Notes: a model not told the origin generated them from the sequence alone. DNA of 64,000 nt from Sulfitobacter sabulilitoris (GCF_005887615.1 NZ_VANS01000002.1:124001-188000); one strand, 5' to 3'; counted from the stretch's first letter, positions 17,955-26,327 are shown. Numbers and translations: made by a program.

Positions 17955-19120
17955 CATCCGGTTTGTTCGTCCTTGGGCTGGCCTATGTGCTCAGCCAGTT
18001 CTTTCGCGCGTTCCTGGCCGTGCTGGCCCCGGTGCTCAAGACCGATCTGGGGGCCGACCCCGATGCGCTGGCCCTTGCGTCCGGCATGTGGTTCCTGAGC
18101 TTTGCGGCCATGCAGATCCCCGTGGGCTGGGCGCTGGATACGCTGGGGCCGCGGCGCACGGCGGCGGCATTGCTGCTGGTGGGGGGCGCGGGCGGCGCGT
18201 CGGTCTTCGCGCTGGCCACGATGCCTGGCCATATCGCGATTGCGATGGCGCTGATCGGCGTTGGATGTTCGCCGGTGCTGATGGCGTCCTACTACATCTT
18301 TGCGCGGCAGTTTCCGGCCCGCCAATTTGCGACCCTGGCCGCGCTGATGGTGGGGCTGGGTTCGGTCGGCAATCTGATCGCCTCCTATCCGATGGCCCTG
18401 TCCGCCGATCTGCTGGGCTGGCGCGCATCGCTGTTTGGGCTGGCCGGACTGTCGGCACTGACCGCCCTGGGAATTCTGGTGCTGGTGCGCGATCCGCCCA
18501 AACCCGAAGGCGAGGCGCAGGGGTCGCTGCGCGAATTGCTGCGCCTGCCTGCGCTCTGGCTGATCCTGCCGCTGATGTTCGTCAACTACGCCCCGGCGGG
18601 GGCCCTGCGCGGTCTTTGGATCGGGCCCTACCTTGCAGATACGTTTGACTTGTCCACACAGCAGATCGGGCAGGCGACCCTGGCGATGGGGTTGGCGATG
18701 ATCCTCGGCACGCTGGCCTATGGTCCGCTGGACCGGGTGTTCGGTTCGCGCAAATGGGTCGTCGTCGGCGGCAGCGTGATGACCATCGCCTGCCTTGGCG
18801 TGCTGACCCTTCTGCCCGCACTGGGTCCGGTCCTGTCGACCGGGCTGCTGGCGGGGGTCGGGTTTTTCGGTGCGGCCTATCCGATGATGGTCGCACACGG
18901 GCGCGGCTTTCTGCCGCCGCATCTTGTCGGGCGGGGGGTGACGCTGCTTAACCTGTTCAGCATCGGTGGCGTCGGCGTTATGCAGTTCGTGTCGGGCCGG
19001 GTGCATGCCGATGTGGTGGCCGGTGGCGGTGCGCCCTACCCCGTGCTCTTCGCGCTCTTTGGCGGCGCGTTGCTGATCGGGCTGGTGTTCTATCTGTTCA
19101 GCCGCGACAGCACGGCCTGA
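17951..19120 (+). CDS. MFS transporter
   Basis: A 389-residue, 12-span major facilitator superfamily carrier. The motif A-like loop lies between spans 2 and 3 (GWALDTLGPRRTAAA). It is translationally coupled to the HpaI-type aldolase, so a sugar-acid or aromatic-acid substrate is a fair guess. The C-terminus ends with a short cytoplasmic FSRDSTA. Substrate unproven. Confidence 0.88.
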   Translation: MTSGLFVLGLAYVLSQFFRAFLAVLAPVLKTDLGADPDALALASGMWFLSFAAMQIPVGWALDTLGPRRTAAALLLVGGAGGASVFALATMPGHIAIAMALIGVGCSPVLMASYYIFARQFPARQFATLAALMVGLGSVGNLIASYPMALSADLLGWRASLFGLAGLSALTALGILVLVRDPPKPEGEAQGSLRELLRLPALWLILPLMFVNYAPAGALRGLWIGPYLADTFDLSTQQIGQATLAMGLAMILGTLAYGPLDRVFGSRKWVVVGGSVMTIACLGVLTLLPALGPVLSTGLLAGVGFFGAAYPMMVAHGRGFLPPHLVGRGVTLLNLFSIGGVGVMQFVSGRVHADVVAGGGAPYPVLFALFGGALLIGLVFYLFSRDSTA

Positions 19121-19196
19121 CAGCCCCCCTTTCCCCCGCCCGCGGAGCGGTATAAGACGCGCGCACCATCACACGCATATGTATTGGAGAGATCAG

Positions 19197-20219
19197 ATGG
19201 GTTACCGCGTCGTCGTAGCCGGTGCCACAGGCAATGTGGGCCGCGAAATGCTGAACATTCTGGCTGAACGCCACTTCCCGGTGGATGAGATCGTGGCGCT
19301 TGCCTCGCGCAAATCCATGGGATCCGAGGTCAGCTTTGGCGACAGGACGCTCAAGACCAAAGACCTCGATACGTTCGATTTCACGGGCTGGGACATGGCG
19401 CTGTTCGCCGTGGGGTCCGAGGCCACGAAGATCTACGCGCCCAAGGCCGCCAAGGCGGGCTGCGTGGTGATCGACAACTCGTCGCTCTATCGCTACGATT
19501 CGGATGTGCCGCTGATCGTGCCGGAAGTGAACGCCGACGCGATCATGGGGTACGCGAAAAAGAACATCATCGCCAATCCCAACTGTTCGACCGCGCAGAT
19601 GGTCGTGGCGCTGAAGCCGCTGCACGACCGCGCCCGGATCAAGCGCGTCGTGGTCAGCACCTACCAATCGGTGTCGGGCGCGGGCAAGGAAGGCATCGAC
19701 GAGTTGTGGGATCAGACCAAGTCGATCTACAACCCCGTCGATGACAAGCCGGCCCGGAAATTCACCAAGCAGATCGCGTTCAACGTCATTCCGCATATCG
19801 ATGTCTTCATGGAAGACGGATCGACCAAGGAAGAATGGAAGATGGTCGCGGAGACCAAGAAGATCGTGGACAAGGCGATCAAGGTCACGGCGACCTGCGT
19901 GCGCGTGCCAGTGTTCGTCGGCCACTCCGAGGCGATCAACATTGAGTTCGAAGAGCATCTGGACGAGGATGAGGCGCGCGAGATCCTGCGCGAAGCGCCC
20001 GGCGTGATGGTGATCGACAAGCGTGAGGACGGCGGCTATGTCACCCCGGTCGAATGCGTCGGCGATTTCGCGACCTTCATCAGTCGCATCCGTCAGGACA
20101 GCACGATCGACAACGGCCTGAACATCTGGTGCGTCAGCGACAACCTCCGCAAGGGCGCTGCATTGAACGCGGTTCAGATCGCGGAATTGCTCGGCAACCG
20201 GGTCCTGAAAAAGGGCTGA
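19197..20219 (+). CDS. asd: Aspartate-semialdehyde dehydrogenase
   Basis: Asd reduces aspartyl phosphate to aspartate semialdehyde for lysine, threonine, methionine and diaminopimelate synthesis. The 340-residue protein has the NADP-binding GATGNVGREML, the active-site Cys in NPNCSTAQM (about residue 132), and the substrate-binding YQSVSGAGKEG. GGAGAG lies before the ATG. It stands as a single unit with its own terminator (20252-20283). Confidence 0.97.
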   Translation: MGYRVVVAGATGNVGREMLNILAERHFPVDEIVALASRKSMGSEVSFGDRTLKTKDLDTFDFTGWDMALFAVGSEATKIYAPKAAKAGCVVIDNSSLYRYDSDVPLIVPEVNADAIMGYAKKNIIANPNCSTAQMVVALKPLHDRARIKRVVVSTYQSVSGAGKEGIDELWDQTKSIYNPVDDKPARKFTKQIAFNVIPHIDVFMEDGSTKEEWKMVAETKKIVDKAIKVTATCVRVPVFVGHSEAINIEFEEHLDEDEAREILREAPGVMVIDKREDGGYVTPVECVGDFATFISRIRQDSTIDNGLNIWCVSDNLRKGAALNAVQIAELLGNRVLKKG

Positions 20220-20251
20220 TCTTCGGGATCGACAGAAGAATTTGCACGTGA

Positions 20252-20283
20252 ATGGCCTGCGCCCCGGCGCGGGCCATTTTTTT
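20252..20283 (+). terminator. Intrinsic terminator after asd
   Basis: Long GC-rich stem ATGGCCTGCGCC / GGCGCGGGCCAT (one T-G pair) closing a very small loop and followed by TTTTTTT. It starts about 33 nt after the asd stop. Confidence 0.9.
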
Positions 20284-20444
20284 GTCCGGTCTGGCGCCCG
20301 CATGTCGTGACCCCGGCAAAAGTGATCCCAAGCGGTGACCCTGCAGGCGAAACGTCTCGAAAATGTCCGCGGGTTTGAAACTTCGTCGCGCTGTCTTGCG
20401 TGGCTGTGGATGTACGTGGGGGCGTACCAGACGGAGACCAGACC

Positions 20445-20609
20445 ATGAAAGCCGCACTTCACATCGTCCGCACGGCCGCAGCACGGATCGCACCGCAGGC
20501 ACCGCGTCAGCCCGAAACGGCAGAGCGGACCAGCCGGCGACAGCCCATCAGCAAACAGGAATTGCAGGCCCTTTTCGCTGTCGAACTGAGCTACAAGAAA
20601 GCCGCCTGA
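20445..20609 (+). CDS. Small basic protein, hypothetical
   Basis: A 54-residue open frame with ACGGAGACC directly upstream of its ATG. The sequence is basic and Ala-rich, followed by a conserved-looking helix SKQELQALFAVELSYKKAA. A short inverted repeat GTACG-N6-CGTAC lies just upstream (20412-20427). No family recognised; real coding is likely from the ribosome site and codon use, but unproven. Confidence 0.5.
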   Translation: MKAALHIVRTAAARIAPQAPRQPETAERTSRRQPISKQELQALFAVELSYKKAA

Positions 20610-20627
20610 CCCCACCGCCGGGTCTGG

Positions 20628-21089
20628 CTATGCGGGCTCGATCACCGATCGACCGGATGTGGCGCGCTTTGGGTGCGGCATCGGGTCCGGTTCGGGATGG
20701 CCTGGCATCGCGCAGCCGAAGCGACGCACGAACACACCATAGGCAAAGCCAAGTTCGGAGGCTTTGCACAGCCGTTCCCCGGTGGATGCATCCAGCAGCG
20801 TCAGACCCTCGTCGGCGGACCGCAGGGCATATCCCTGCACCGACAAACGCCGCATCAGATCTCCCCATCCGGTCGCTTCGGCGAGATCGAGCGCCAAATA
20901 CGCCTGCAAGGCATTGATCAGGCGATCGTCGGTCGGGGATGCCCGGCGCGGAGCCGCCGCCGCCGATTGCAGCACTTCGCGGGTCAGCAGATCGCGCACG
21001 ATCTGTCCGACGGTCTGATCCCGTTCCGCCGCGCGCACTTGCGCCGCGCGCAACAGCGCCGGTGGCAATTTCAAGACTACGGTTTGCAT
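20628..21089 (-). CDS. Ribbon-helix-helix DNA-binding protein
   Basis: A 153-residue protein whose N-terminal 40 residues look like a ribbon-helix-helix unit (TVVLKLPPALLRAAQVRAAERDQTVGQIVRDLLTREV). The C-terminal region (DDRLINALQAYLALDLAEATGWGDLMRRLSVQGYALR) is not recognised but resembles accessory domains in MobC-like or regulator proteins. ATG 21089 is used; ATG 21095 is possible. A full CtrA-like box (TTAA-N7-TTAA) lies 30-44 nt upstream, suggesting cell-cycle control. Last gene after the SbtA/PII pair. Confidence 0.75.
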   Translation of the reverse strand: MQTVVLKLPPALLRAAQVRAAERDQTVGQIVRDLLTREVLQSAAAAPRRASPTDDRLINALQAYLALDLAEATGWGDLMRRLSVQGYALRSADEGLTLLDASTGERLCKASELGFAYGVFVRRFGCAMPGHPEPDPMPHPKRATSGRSVIEPA

Positions 21090-21118
21090 GACCATCCGCG
21101 AACTGTCGCGCGTCGTGG

Positions 21119-21133
21119 TTAATTCCGCGTTAA
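21119..21133 (-). promoter_or_regulatory. CtrA-like binding site
   Basis: TTAA (21119-21122), 7 nt, TTAA (21130-21133). On the minus strand the downstream half reads TTAACC, the best-conserved half of the CtrA consensus TTAA-N7-TTAAC. It overlaps the stop codon of the PII-like gene and lies upstream of the ribbon-helix-helix gene start. Consensus match only; AT-rich octamer in a GC-rich chromosome makes chance occurrence unlikely. Confidence 0.55.
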
Positions 21134-21441
21134 AACCGCTCGGCCCGGATCACGTCGCAATCGCTCACCGTGACAAGGCCGATATGCTTTTCAACCACCG
21201 CGAACGCACGCTCCAGCACGACCGACAATCGTTCGGGGCGCAGGATGCAGACCACCTGGACCATGCCGCTTGCCCGCCCGATCTCGCCCGCACGGGTCCA
21301 GTCTCCGGACCGCCCCGATCCGCCCAGCACGGGCAGAACGGTGTATCCGCTGACGCCCGCCTGCTTGAGCGCGTCGGTCAGACGCGATTGCATCACCGCT
21401 TCGATGGTGATTTCCACACGTTTGGCACTATGGGTCTGCAT
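21130..21441 (-). CDS. PII-like signalling protein next to SbtA (SbtB-like)
   Basis: A 103-residue PII-fold protein (KRVEITIEAVMQSRLTDALKQAGVSGYTVLPVLGGSG..., then MVQVVCILRPERLSVVLERAFAVV and IGLVTVSDCDVIR). The GYTVLPVLGGSG region occupies the T-loop position, as in SbtB, the adenine-nucleotide-sensing partner that regulates bicarbonate transporter SbtA in cyanobacteria. The C-terminal redox loop of cyanobacterial SbtB (paired cysteines) is absent. It starts 3 nt after the sbtA stop, strong evidence for a functional pair. Confidence 0.8.
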   Translation of the reverse strand: MQTHSAKRVEITIEAVMQSRLTDALKQAGVSGYTVLPVLGGSGRSGDWTRAGEIGRASGMVQVVCILRPERLSVVLERAFAVVEKHIGLVTVSDCDVIRAERF

Positions 21442-21444
21442 CTG

Positions 21445-22431
21445 TCATCCTCCGGTCGCGGCGCGGGCCATGGCCACGTAAAGCGGGATGCCCAGCGTCA
21501 GGTTGAAAGGGAAGGTCACACCCAGCGACAATGTCAGGGACAGCGCCGGGTTCGCCTCGGGCAGGGCCACACGCATGGCGGCGGGCACCGCGATATAGGA
21601 CGCCGACGCCGACAACACCATCAGCAGCGCCACGCCCCCCGTACTCAGCCCCAAGAGCATCCCCGCGGCAAGGCCGAAGACACAGCCCACGAGCGGCATC
21701 AAGATGCCAAAGGCCAGCACCCGCATCTGCAATAGCCCCGCGCTTTGGCGCAGACCGCGCCCAGCGACCAACCCCATATCCAGCAGAAAGAGGCACAAGA
21801 CCCCCTTGAAAGGCGACACGATGAAGCTCGAGATTTCGGCCAGCCCGTCCTCTCCCGTGGCCCATCCGATCGCAAAGGCGCCGACCAGCAGCACGATGGA
21901 GCCGTTGAGCAGGATTTCGCGCCACAGATCGCGGTCCATGCGCCGCGCGCCGTCGCTGCCGCCACTGCGTGAAATCAGCCAGAGCGCTGAAAGGATCGCG
22001 GGCGCCTCCATCGCGGCGGCGACCGCGACCATATACCCCTCGTAGCCGATCCCGCCGCTGTCGAGCACCGAGGAGGCCGCCACGAATGTCACGATCGAAA
22101 TCGACCCGTAGTGCGCCGCGATCGCCGCCGCGTCGAGCGCGCTCAGCCCGGTCATGGCCCGCAGCAGCCCGAATGCCACAAGCGGCAGCAACGCCGACAG
22201 GACAAAGCCCGCCAGCAGCGACAGCGCAAGCGTCAGGTCCACGCCATGCGCCGCGACGGCGACACCGCCCTTGAACCCGATTGCAAACAGCAGGTAAATC
22301 GACAGCGCCTTGGCCGCGGCTTCGGGCACCGACAGATCGGATCGGGCCAGCGCCGCCGCAAGACCCAATGCGAAGGACAGGATGATCGGCGACAGCAGGT
22401 TCTGTCCGGCCAGAGCGAATATTTCGGTCAT
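21445..22431 (-). CDS. sbtA: SbtA-like sodium-dependent bicarbonate permease
   Basis: A 328-residue membrane protein with about ten hydrophobic spans, matching the SbtA (DUF897) family: NLLSPIILSFALGLAAALARSDLSVPEAAAKALSIYLLFAIGFKGG at the N-terminus, AAHYGSISIVTFVAA, SPFKGVLCLFLLDMGLVAGR and the C-terminal SLGVTFPFNLTLGIPLY. SbtA imports bicarbonate coupled to sodium. The gene lies between a beta-carbonic anhydrase and a PII-like gene, as expected of an inorganic-carbon supply unit. Confidence 0.88.
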   Translation of the reverse strand: MTEIFALAGQNLLSPIILSFALGLAAALARSDLSVPEAAAKALSIYLLFAIGFKGGVAVAAHGVDLTLALSLLAGFVLSALLPLVAFGLLRAMTGLSALDAAAIAAHYGSISIVTFVAASSVLDSGGIGYEGYMVAVAAAMEAPAILSALWLISRSGGSDGARRMDRDLWREILLNGSIVLLVGAFAIGWATGEDGLAEISSFIVSPFKGVLCLFLLDMGLVAGRGLRQSAGLLQMRVLAFGILMPLVGCVFGLAAGMLLGLSTGGVALLMVLSASASYIAVPAAMRVALPEANPALSLTLSLGVTFPFNLTLGIPLYVAMARAATGG

Positions 22432-22476
22432 CCAAGGGGTCCGATCAAAGCTGGCTGGCCGCGGTGGGCAGGTGCG

Positions 22477-23127
22477 TCATACGGGCACGAACGTGTGCGT
22501 CTGCGGCTGATACGCCTCCAGCCCGCCTTCGCCGATTTCGGTCCACAAACCGTGCAGCGACAACAGTCCGTCATCGACGCGCGACTTGACGAACGGAAAG
22601 GTCATCAGGTTCTCGAGGCTGGCCACCACCGCGTGCTTTTCAAGCTGTTGCGCCTGAACCTTCGGGTCCTGCTCTTGCGCGACCAACTCGAACTTGGGCT
22701 TGAGGATATCCATCCAGCGGCCCACGAAACTGCTTTTCTCCTCAAGCTCGGGCGCGTGGCCGTTGCACATGTCGATGCACCCCTGAACGCCGCCACAACT
22801 GGAATGGCCCAGCACGATCAGATGCGCCACATGCAGCACGCTCACCGCGTATTCCACCGCCGCGGAAGTCCCGTGGTGGTCGCCATCCGGCTCGTAGGGC
22901 GGCACAAGGTTGGCAATGTTGCGGTGGATGAAGAACTCGCCCTGATCCGCCCCGAAGATCGACGTGACATGCACCCGGCTGTCACAGCATGAAATCACCA
23001 TCGCACGGGGATGCTGGCCATCGCTGGCCAGACGTTTGTACCACGCCTGATTTTCGGCGTATGTCGTCGCTTTCCAGCCGTGATAACGCTGCGACAGATA
23101 ACTCGGTAGCGGCTTGGCCTGATCCAT
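22477..23127 (-). CDS. Beta-class carbonic anhydrase
   Basis: Zinc enzyme of 216 residues interconverting CO2 and bicarbonate. The zinc and active-site motifs are visible: ISCCDSRVHV (Cys plus the Asp-Arg dyad, about residues 47-53) and VLGHSSCGGVQGC (His and Cys, about residue 106). It is the first gene of the carbonic anhydrase - sbtA - PII set (gap 45 nt to sbtA). Two inverted repeats upstream (23150-23162 and 23168-23186) may be operators. Confidence 0.95.
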   Translation of the reverse strand: MDQAKPLPSYLSQRYHGWKATTYAENQAWYKRLASDGQHPRAMVISCCDSRVHVTSIFGADQGEFFIHRNIANLVPPYEPDGDHHGTSAAVEYAVSVLHVAHLIVLGHSSCGGVQGCIDMCNGHAPELEEKSSFVGRWMDILKPKFELVAQEQDPKVQAQQLEKHAVVASLENLMTFPFVKSRVDDGLLSLHGLWTEIGEGGLEAYQPQTHTFVPV

Positions 23128-23149
23128 TTTTGGTCCCGTCCGTGATTTG

Positions 23150-23186
23150 ACTGATGGTCAGTTACCCCGAATTCTTGGCGAATTCG
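23150..23186 (-). promoter_or_regulatory. Two inverted repeats upstream of the carbonic anhydrase gene
   Basis: ACTGA-TGG-TCAGT (23150-23162) lies 23 nt before the start codon. CGAATTC-N5-GAATTCG (23168-23186) is a 7-bp perfect inverted repeat next to it. Both lie in the 154-bp space shared with the divergent gene at 23282 and could be operators for either side. No regulator can be assigned. Confidence 0.45.
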
Positions 23187-23281
23187 AGTGAAAAGACACA
23201 AACGCCTCAACGCTTTGGGAACGGCTTGGGCCGTAGGAATGGCGCCGTACCGTGGGGGTATGGCATAATAGGGTGAGCAGA

Positions 23282-23662
23282 ATGAAAGATGTCCTGACAA
23301 TCAGGCTGAGCGAAACCGTGCGCTTGGACCGGGATCGGCTTGGCGCGCTGGCCGCGGAACTTGGCGATGCCGCGGCGGAAGATGTCGTTTGCCGCGCGAT
23401 GGAGGAACTGGCCCTGCGCATGTCGCTTTGCAATCAGCTCTATCAGCAGCGCGACTGGGACGCTCTGGCCAAGACCGCACGGTCGCTGATCGCGATCGCC
23501 GACCAGATCGGCATGACCGCCCTGGCGCGGGTGGCGACCGACGTCACCACGTCCACCGAGGGTGGTGACCCTGTCGCCACTGGCGCCACTCTGGCCCGGC
23601 TGCTGCGCATCGGCGAATACTCCCTCACCAACCTGTGGGAACTTCAGGACATCACGATCTGA
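23282..23662 (+). CDS. Conserved hypothetical helical protein
   Basis: A 126-residue, mostly helical soluble protein (MKDVLTIRLSETVRLDRDRLGALAAEL...). Residues 40-125 form regular helices (CNQLYQQRDWDALAKTARSLIAIADQIGMTALARVA) reminiscent of Hpt-like helical bundles but without a certain phospho-His. An ATG at 23282 with GGGTGAG upstream is the likely start. Transcribed ahead of leucyl aminopeptidase with a 68-nt gap. Function unknown. Confidence 0.65.
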   Translation: MKDVLTIRLSETVRLDRDRLGALAAELGDAAAEDVVCRAMEELALRMSLCNQLYQQRDWDALAKTARSLIAIADQIGMTALARVATDVTTSTEGGDPVATGATLARLLRIGEYSLTNLWELQDITI

Positions 23663-23730
23663 TCGCTTGCGGCGCCCCGATTTCAGGCTAGGCTGGCGCG
23701 AAATTGCCCGCCCAGAAAGGCCCGTTTTCC

Positions 23731-25116
23731 ATGTCCGACCTCTTCGCTACCCCATCCGACGCCGCGCTGCCCCTTCACCTCGTCGCCGAAGCCGATTTCG
23801 ATGGCTGGATCGCCGATCAACCGGACAGCGTGAAGACATGGGTTGGCGCCAACGGCTTTACCGGCGCACTGGGTCAGGCGCTTGTCGTGCCGGGCCCGGG
23901 CGGCGCGCCCGAACTGGCGCTTGCCGGCTATGGCACAGCCGCGACGCGGGCACGGGCGCGGTTTCACCTTGCCGCGGCAGCGGCAAAGCTGCCCAAGGGC
24001 GACTACCGCATCGCCAGCGGGCTGCCGACAGAGGACGCGGCGGTAGAGGCGTTGGGCTGGCTGCTCGCGAGCTACCGCTTTGACCGCTATCACGACGCCA
24101 CACCCATGGCCGCGCGGCTGGTGGCGCCAGAGGACATCGACACGGATCGTGTGACCGCAATCGCGACCGGCGAAATGCTGACCCGCGATCTGATCAATAC
24201 ACCCGCGTCGGACATGGGCCCTCCGGAGCTGGAGCAGGCCGCCCGCGATCTGGCGGGGCGATTCGACGCGTCGATCGACGTTGTCGTCGGTGACGACCTG
24301 CTGGAGCGGAATTTCCCGATGATCCACGCCGTAGGCCGCGCCGCCGACCGCGCGCCGCGCCTGATCGACATGACCTGGGGCGACGAGGGGCCAAAACTGA
24401 CGCTGGTCGGCAAGGGTGTGTGCTTCGACACCGGCGGTCTGAACCTCAAGCCCGGGTCCTCCATGGGGCTGATGAAGAAAGACATGGGCGGGGCGGCCGC
24501 CGTTCTGGGGCTTGCGCATATGATCATGGCGACTGGCGCCAGGCTGCAACTGCGGGTGCTGATCCCGGCGGTGGAAAACGCGGTGTCGTCCAATGCCTTC
24601 CGGCCACAGGATATCCTGACCTCGCGCAAGGGTCTCACCGTCGAGATCAACAATACCGATGCCGAAGGGCGGCTGGTTCTGGCCGATGCCCTCGCGCTGG
24701 CGGATGAAGGCGCGCCAGACCTCATCGTCTCGATGGCCACCCTCACCGGCGCGGCGCGCGTTGCCGTCGGCCCCGACCTTGCGCCTTTCTTTTGCGATGA
24801 TGGCCTGTTCGTCACGGCGCTGGAACACGCGGCCGCGACCGAACACGATCCGGTCTGGCGGTTGCCCTTCCACACCCCCTACGAGGCGATGATCGAACCG
24901 GGCATCGCCGATCTCGACAATGCGCCCAAGGGCGGGTTCGCCGGCGCGATCACCGCGGCGCTGTTCCTGCGCCGGTTCGTGACCGAAACGCCGCGCTATG
25001 CCCATTTCGACATCTATGGATGGCAACCTTTGGACGCCCCGGCGCGCGCCAAGGGCGGCGTGGGCCAAGCGACACGCGCCCTGCTTGCCGCCCTCCCCGA
25101 CATCCTGGACGCATGA
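23731..25116 (+). CDS. Leucyl aminopeptidase family (M17)
   Basis: A 461-residue M17 metallo-aminopeptidase removing N-terminal residues from peptides. The C-terminal catalytic domain has KGVCFDTGGLNLKPGSSMGLMKKDMGGAA (metal Lys/Asp), the family signature NTDAEGRLVLADAL and ATLTGAARVAVG. The N-terminal domain is shorter than in PepA. AGAAAGG precedes the ATG. Coupled by an ATGA overlap to an NlpC/P60 gene, suggesting joint peptide or murein-peptide turnover. Confidence 0.95.
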   Translation: MSDLFATPSDAALPLHLVAEADFDGWIADQPDSVKTWVGANGFTGALGQALVVPGPGGAPELALAGYGTAATRARARFHLAAAAAKLPKGDYRIASGLPTEDAAVEALGWLLASYRFDRYHDATPMAARLVAPEDIDTDRVTAIATGEMLTRDLINTPASDMGPPELEQAARDLAGRFDASIDVVVGDDLLERNFPMIHAVGRAADRAPRLIDMTWGDEGPKLTLVGKGVCFDTGGLNLKPGSSMGLMKKDMGGAAAVLGLAHMIMATGARLQLRVLIPAVENAVSSNAFRPQDILTSRKGLTVEINNTDAEGRLVLADALALADEGAPDLIVSMATLTGAARVAVGPDLAPFFCDDGLFVTALEHAAATEHDPVWRLPFHTPYEAMIEPGIADLDNAPKGGFAGAITAALFLRRFVTETPRYAHFDIYGWQPLDAPARAKGGVGQATRALLAALPDILDA

Positions 25117-25910
25117 CCGATCCACGCCTCACGCCCGATCCCGCGCGCATCACCGGTCGCGTCGATGCACAAATCATGGTCGGCCATACCGATCTGTGCC
25201 GCACGCCCGACGGCCCCCGCTACAGGCAACTCATTCTCGGCGATGCCGTCACCGTCTTTGCGACCGAAAAGGGATGGAGCTATGTCCAGGCCCGCAAGGA
25301 CGACTACTGCGGCTTCGTCCACACCGTCACCCTGGGCGAGGCGGAGACGCCCACTCACCGCGTTCTCGCCGCCGGCAGCCATGCCTACCGCGCACCCGAC
25401 ATCAAGTCGCCCGACCGCAGCCCGCTCAGCTTCGGCAGCCTGCTGGCAGCAACGGACACCACCGGCGGGTTTCTGGCCACGCGGCACGGCTACGTCCCCC
25501 TGCAACACGTCGCTCCGCTGAACCGGACCGGCACGGATCCCGCCGCCTGTGCGCAGCTTTTGCTGCACACGCCGTACCTCTGGGGGGGCAACAGCCGCGC
25601 AGGCATTGATTGCTCGGGCCTGGTTCAGGCGGCATTGCTGGCCTGCGGAATCCCCTGCCCAGGCGACAGCGACCTGCAACAGGCCGCGCTCGGCACACCC
25701 CTGCCAAAGGGATCCGCCGTCCGCCGCAACGATCTGCTCTTCTGGCGCGGTCACGTCGCCCTCGTGGTCGATGAAACGACGCTCATCCACGCCAACGCGG
25801 GCCACATGGCCGTCGCCGACGAGCCCATCGCGGATGCCATCGCACGGATCATGGCCCAGGGCGGCGGCCCGGTCACGGCGCACAAGCGCCTGGCGGCTTC
25901 TTTGGGCTGA
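25113..25910 (+). CDS. NlpC/P60 family peptidase with SH3-type domains
   Basis: A 265-residue cysteine peptidase, probably acting on murein peptides (gamma-D-Glu/diaminopimelate bonds). N-terminal about 130 residues are SH3b-like (ILGDAVTVFATEKGWSYVQARKDDYCGFV). The NlpC/P60 domain follows: YLWGGNSRAGIDCSGLVQAAL (catalytic Cys), then GHVALVVD (His) and an acidic/His third residue in LIHANAG. No signal peptide, so it acts in the cytoplasm on recycled murein peptides, consistent with its coupling to aminopeptidase. Confidence 0.92.
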   Translation: MTDPRLTPDPARITGRVDAQIMVGHTDLCRTPDGPRYRQLILGDAVTVFATEKGWSYVQARKDDYCGFVHTVTLGEAETPTHRVLAAGSHAYRAPDIKSPDRSPLSFGSLLAATDTTGGFLATRHGYVPLQHVAPLNRTGTDPAACAQLLLHTPYLWGGNSRAGIDCSGLVQAALLACGIPCPGDSDLQQAALGTPLPKGSAVRRNDLLFWRGHVALVVDETTLIHANAGHMAVADEPIADAIARIMAQGGGPVTAHKRLAASLG

Positions 25911-25931
25911 AAATACTTCCGCCGGAGGCAC
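25898..25931 (+). repeat. Dispersed intergenic repeat, family A, diverged copy
   Basis: CTTCTTTGGGCTGAAAATAC followed by TTCCGCCGGAGGCAC. The core (GAAAATAC-x4-GCCGGAGGC) matches the family A repeat. It covers the last codons and stop of the NlpC/P60 gene and extends into the 69-bp space before the convergent DUF2794 gene, where nothing else is visible. Confidence 0.55.
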
Positions 25932-25979
25932 ATGACAAAATGGAATGGCCCGCAGGGCCTCGATTTGCTTGGATCCGGA

Positions 25980-26327
25980 TCACTTCACCGCGCGAATGAG
26001 CTTGCGCTCCAGCACGCGCAGGACGGTTTTCAAATCGTGCCCCCGTCGCATGATCTGACCGTCCATGCCAACGACCGCGTACATGCCCTGCTTGTCGCGC
26101 AGCCGCGGACGCTTTTCGATACGGTAAAGCGGATGTTCGGCGGTCCGCCGGAACACGGAAAACACCGCCACCTCGCGCAGACAGGAAATCCCGTAGTCGC
26201 GCCATTCCCCCGCGGCCACCATCCGGCCGTAAAGCGACAGGATCACCGACAGTTCGGTCCGATGAAACGCCACCTGTTCCGGCCCCCGGTCGCGAAACGG
26301 ATTTTGTGGCGGTGGCTGCACATTCAT
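25980..26327 (-). CDS. DUF2794 domain protein
   Basis: A 115-residue protein matching DUF2794 of alphaproteobacteria (FHRTELSVILSLYGRMVAAGEWRDYGISCLREVAVFSVFRR, then EHPLYRIEKRPRLRDKQGMYAVVGMDGQIMRRG, ending LERKLIRAVK). Function unknown. Its ATG overlaps the stop of a possible small membrane-protein ORF upstream (ATGA at 26324-26327). Convergent with the NlpC gene. Confidence 0.8.
   Translation of the reverse strand: MNVQPPPQNPFRDRGPEQVAFHRTELSVILSLYGRMVAAGEWRDYGISCLREVAVFSVFRRTAEHPLYRIEKRPRLRDKQGMYAVVGMDGQIMRRGHDLKTVLRVLERKLIRAVK

Noticed and set aside
19121-19196. Lysine or other riboswitch before asd
   Set aside because: The 76-nt leader is too short and shows no recognisable fold.
20412-20427. 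GTACG-N6-CGTAC before the small basic ORF
   Set aside because: Only 5-bp arms; not enough to claim an operator.
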